The position numbers and the translations under genes are program-made. Below the pieces are notes generated by a model. The model was not told the DNA's origin. It ran no database searches and saw nothing but the letters and a program-made list of their open reading frames with translations. A stretch of DNA of 27,137 bases from a virus: positions 1-27,137 of IMG/VR virus record IMGVR_UViG_3300025872_000252, one strand, 5' to 3'. Shown here one piece after another: positions 25,045 through 27,137 of the stretch (its first letter is position 1; each line of letters opens with the position of its first letter).

Positions 25045-25673
25045 GACATAATCTCCATGTCTAGCCAAGCTGGTGCAAGATGATCTACTAGTTCTTTAAG
25101 CGTCTGCTCGCCGTGATGATTGGTAATGTAGTAATCAAACACATCCGGAAGATGACCATATGTATACATCATGGCCATCTTTTCAGATTCGTGCATGCGC
25201 CACTTGGCTCCCATATCCTTTAAACGTGATGCGCCATCTACAAATATCGTTGTTCCACCAAGGTCTGTGATTAGTTCAAGTTCGTTTAGATATCGCATAT
25301 CATCGAATATAATCACATATTCCTTGAACTCTCTGTTCCATTCATACTTATCCATGTGCATGTATTCTGCCTTTTCGGCATCGGCAAGACGTGCAATGGT
25401 CTTAATAGAGCGGTTCACCCAATAATCCGGACCCGTTATACCTGGCTTATAAGCGGGATCACGTCTAGACTCTCCCCACCTTTGAAGAGTCTTTCTGTAT
25501 AGTTCTGGATTAGTATCCTTGGATAAACCTATACGTTTAGCCGCTTCCTTCATAGGCTGGGCAAAAGACATTATGATTGGCTTTAGATCGTGATCCATGC
25601 ACCAATCATGGAGCAATCTAGCCGCAGTCGTCTTGCCTCCCCTGGCTACCCCAGCAAATGCTACGATAATCAA
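25041..25673 (-). CDS. Deoxynucleoside monophosphate kinase-like P-loop protein
   Basis: About 210 aa. The P-loop GVARGGKTT is at residues 8-16. Downstream are MSFAQPMKEAAKRIG, the LID-like RRDPAYKPGITGPDYWVNR, YVIIFDDMRY (Walker B-like) and FVDGASRL, an arrangement seen in phage dNMP kinases (T4 gp1 family). It would convert dNMPs to dNDPs for DNA synthesis. I chose TTG at 25673: it overlaps the ThyX stop (TTGA), has AGGAGA six bases upstream, and puts the P-loop at the usual distance from the N-terminus. An ATG at 25700 would add nine residues read within thyX. It works after ThyX in the same pathway. Confidence 0.82.
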   Translation of the reverse strand: MIIVAFAGVARGGKTTAARLLHDWCMDHDLKPIIMSFAQPMKEAAKRIGLSKDTNPELYRKTLQRWGESRRDPAYKPGITGPDYWVNRSIKTIARLADAEKAEYMHMDKYEWNREFKEYVIIFDDMRYLNELELITDLGGTTIFVDGASRLKDMGAKWRMHESEKMAMMYTYGHLPDVFDYYITNHHGEQTLKELVDHLAPAWLDMEIMS

Positions 25674-26308
25674 GCAATATCTCCTGTAAGGGCATTCCAA
25701 GAAACAGGAAACTTACTGTTGCAAATCTCCCCCACAAGTGCCGCGTACTTCCTAACTTCCTGCTGTGCGTGACTATCAATACGCAACCTATACATTCGCG
25801 ACCAAGCATACAGGCTTCCTGTCCAGATCCATTCAGTTAGTGCGGCCTGAGGCAGCACCATTCTTGCTTGCTCGGGGCACACACCGGCATTAATCATGTC
25901 TGTATATACACGCAATGCACAGGCGTACACATCATCTGCAGCATCCATAAAAGACTGATTCTCAGGGTGGGCCGTAGGGAGAGAACCCTGCTTTACAGAC
26001 GGAGCACGCTCACGCCACGTATCCGGATAGAAGAACTCAGGAAGAGTGTCGACATAGCGACGTGATACCTCGTTCCAGGCAAATCCAATCTGATGCTTTG
26101 CCAGCTGTCTGGCGATGAAGATCGGAGCGGTAAACCGCATTTGAACGGTGACGTGGGAGAAAGGAGACCAATGGTTGTGACGGGCAAGATAGTTGATCAG
26201 CTTTTCATTCTGATTGACCGTAAACATATCCGCAGTCTTATCCATGGAAACCCGAGCCGCGTCGCAGATCGTGTCGTCCGATCCCATGTGCATGATATAC
26301 TCTACCAT
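25670..26308 (-). CDS. thyX: Flavin-dependent thymidylate synthase ThyX
   Basis: A 212-aa enzyme that methylates dUMP to dTMP using FAD and methylene-tetrahydrofolate. Family features: ARVSM near the start, LINYLARHNHWSPFSHVTVQ (the substrate-binding H-x-SPF-H block), and ARQLAKHQIGFAWNEVSRRY, the variant of the ThyX signature usually RHRx7S. EWIWTGSLYAWSRMYRLR then carries the C-terminal binding arginines with the later HAQQEVRKYA. The start ATG at 26308 overlaps the polymerase stop (TGATG) with GGAG upstream; an upstream in-frame start at 26362 lies within the polymerase and is rejected. Next to polymerase and kinase it supplies dTTP for replication. Confidence 0.95.
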   Translation of the reverse strand: MVEYIMHMGSDDTICDAARVSMDKTADMFTVNQNEKLINYLARHNHWSPFSHVTVQMRFTAPIFIARQLAKHQIGFAWNEVSRRYVDTLPEFFYPDTWRERAPSVKQGSLPTAHPENQSFMDAADDVYACALRVYTDMINAGVCPEQARMVLPQAALTEWIWTGSLYAWSRMYRLRIDSHAQQEVRKYAALVGEICNSKFPVSWNALTGDIA

Positions 26309-27137
26309 CAGTGAGTCTCCGCCCAGTTGTTGCCGATCTTGTACTCGCCCTTGAGAGGGCACTTGAGTCCTAGGAATGTTCCAGCTTCTGTAATGGACTG
26401 CACAGCCATCTTGCCAACGTCGTCGGCAATCTCAGGATCACATTCAATCTGCCATTCGTCGTGTACGTTGGCCATGAATGCAAACCTACCAGGATGTTTG
26501 TCTCTCAGTTGTCCATACAGGATTGACAATGAAGCCTTCATCACTACGGCACCTGCTGACTGAAGAAGAAGGTTCAGGGCGCTATGCGCTGACCTGACTG
26601 GAAGAGGACGCTTGTCAAGTCCCTTCAGAAACCCACGCTGGGCTACGATAAACTCGAGATGCTGAAGAAGCTTGGCATACGCTGGAACCTGCTTCTTGAA
26701 CTGGGTCTTGAGTCTGTTGCCATCCTGAACGGATCCGCCTACGATCTTGCCTACCTTGGCATCGCCAGCGCCATACAGCAGTCCGTAGATGAACGTCTTG
26801 GCTTGATCGCGTGTCGACAGACCGGCCATGTTCTGATTGTGAGTGTGGACGTCTCCGTCACAAACTACATTGGCATATGCGCCATCGTCATAGTCGGCAA
26901 GATAATGAGCGAACATGCGCAACTCTAGACCACTGGCGTCCGCTCCGACCTGAACCCACCCAGGTCTGGTTGGCTTGAACAGTGCACGACACTGCGTTCC
27001 ATAGGGAGAACCGCAGCGTGGCACCTGTGCCATGTTTGGATCGCTGTGCGTCATGCGTCCTGAGATTGCGCCGTTGGTGTTAACCGAGCCGTGCACCTTG
27101 CCATCACGTGATTTTTCAACCCAGCTGGCCAATTGAC
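26308..27137 (-). CDS. DNA polymerase, family A (T7 gp5-like), 5' end cut by window edge
   Basis: The C-terminal 275 residues or so of a T7-type replicative polymerase. Motif A is VGADASGLELRMFAHY. The O helix/motif B is RDQAKTFIYGLLYGAG with the conserved Arg, Lys and Tyr. ALNLLLQSAGAVVMKASL follows, and motif C is NVHDEWQIE. The end GEYKIGNNWAETH mirrors T7 GKMGPNWAICH. The fragment reads continuously through the window edge, and GKVHGSVNTNGAISGRMTH with DPNMAQVP is also diagnostic. The 3'-5' exonuclease domain and start lie outside. No intein interrupts this part. Confidence 0.97.
   Translation of the reverse strand, partial: QLASWVEKSRDGKVHGSVNTNGAISGRMTHSDPNMAQVPRCGSPYGTQCRALFKPTRPGWVQVGADASGLELRMFAHYLADYDDGAYANVVCDGDVHTHNQNMAGLSTRDQAKTFIYGLLYGAGDAKVGKIVGGSVQDGNRLKTQFKKQVPAYAKLLQHLEFIVAQRGFLKGLDKRPLPVRSAHSALNLLLQSAGAVVMKASLSILYGQLRDKHPGRFAFMANVHDEWQIECDPEIADDVGKMAVQSITEAGTFLGLKCPLKGEYKIGNNWAETH

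Overview
The window is a contiguous piece of the genome of a lytic, T7-like podovirus (Autographivirus-type architecture). Every gene I can support lies on the minus strand, so transcription runs from high to low coordinates. Assignments rest on protein motifs read from translations and on gene order matching T7: DNA polymerase, nucleotide genes, portal, scaffold, capsid, tail tubular A, tail tubular B, three internal virion proteins, tail fibre, small membrane protein, small terminase, large terminase. The host cannot be fixed from the sequence. ThyX and a dNMP kinase beside a family A polymerase are typical of several T7-like phages of marine and soil bacteria. The phage RNA polymerase, the lysozyme and the genome ends are not in this window.

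Region by region, in transcription order. (1) 27137-25041 is the end of the replication/nucleotide module: the C-terminal part of DNA polymerase, flavin-dependent thymidylate synthase ThyX, and a deoxynucleoside monophosphate kinase, all translationally coupled. (2) 25044-23611 is a repeat-built fibre gene in an unusual place, coupled to the kinase. (3) 23543-20475 is an accessory block of four genes: a 154-aa protein that may be a papain/NlpC-like thiol enzyme, two small proteins of unknown function, and a 672-aa aromatic-rich protein of unknown function. (4) 20462-16373 is the head module: portal, scaffold, a two-TM membrane protein, and major capsid protein. It ends in a strong UUCG-loop terminator. 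(5) 16314-15527 holds two related small beta-rich proteins placed straight after that terminator, possibly head decoration or fibre proteins, followed by a second terminator. (6) 15454-3450 is the tail and ejection module: tail tubular A and B, and three internal core proteins, of which the last is a 2014-aa giant. (7) 3447-1523 is the T7-type tail fibre plus a small fibre-tip-like protein. (8) 1526-1 contains a single-TM coiled-coil protein (lysis candidate), small terminase, a structured intergenic region with a terminator-like hairpin, and the N-terminal 310 codons of the large terminase.

The packing is very tight. Most stops overlap the next start as ATGA, TAATG or TTGA, so several starts can be settled by coupling and by Shine-Dalgarno position. 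Only five non-coding gaps longer than about 50 bp exist; four of them carry hairpins or terminators. I saw no tRNA, CRISPR array, insertion sequence, integrase or attachment site. The least explained parts are the 672-aa protein, the candidate thiol enzyme, the misplaced HxH-repeat fibre, the tandem paralogues after the capsid, and the 2014-aa ejection protein.
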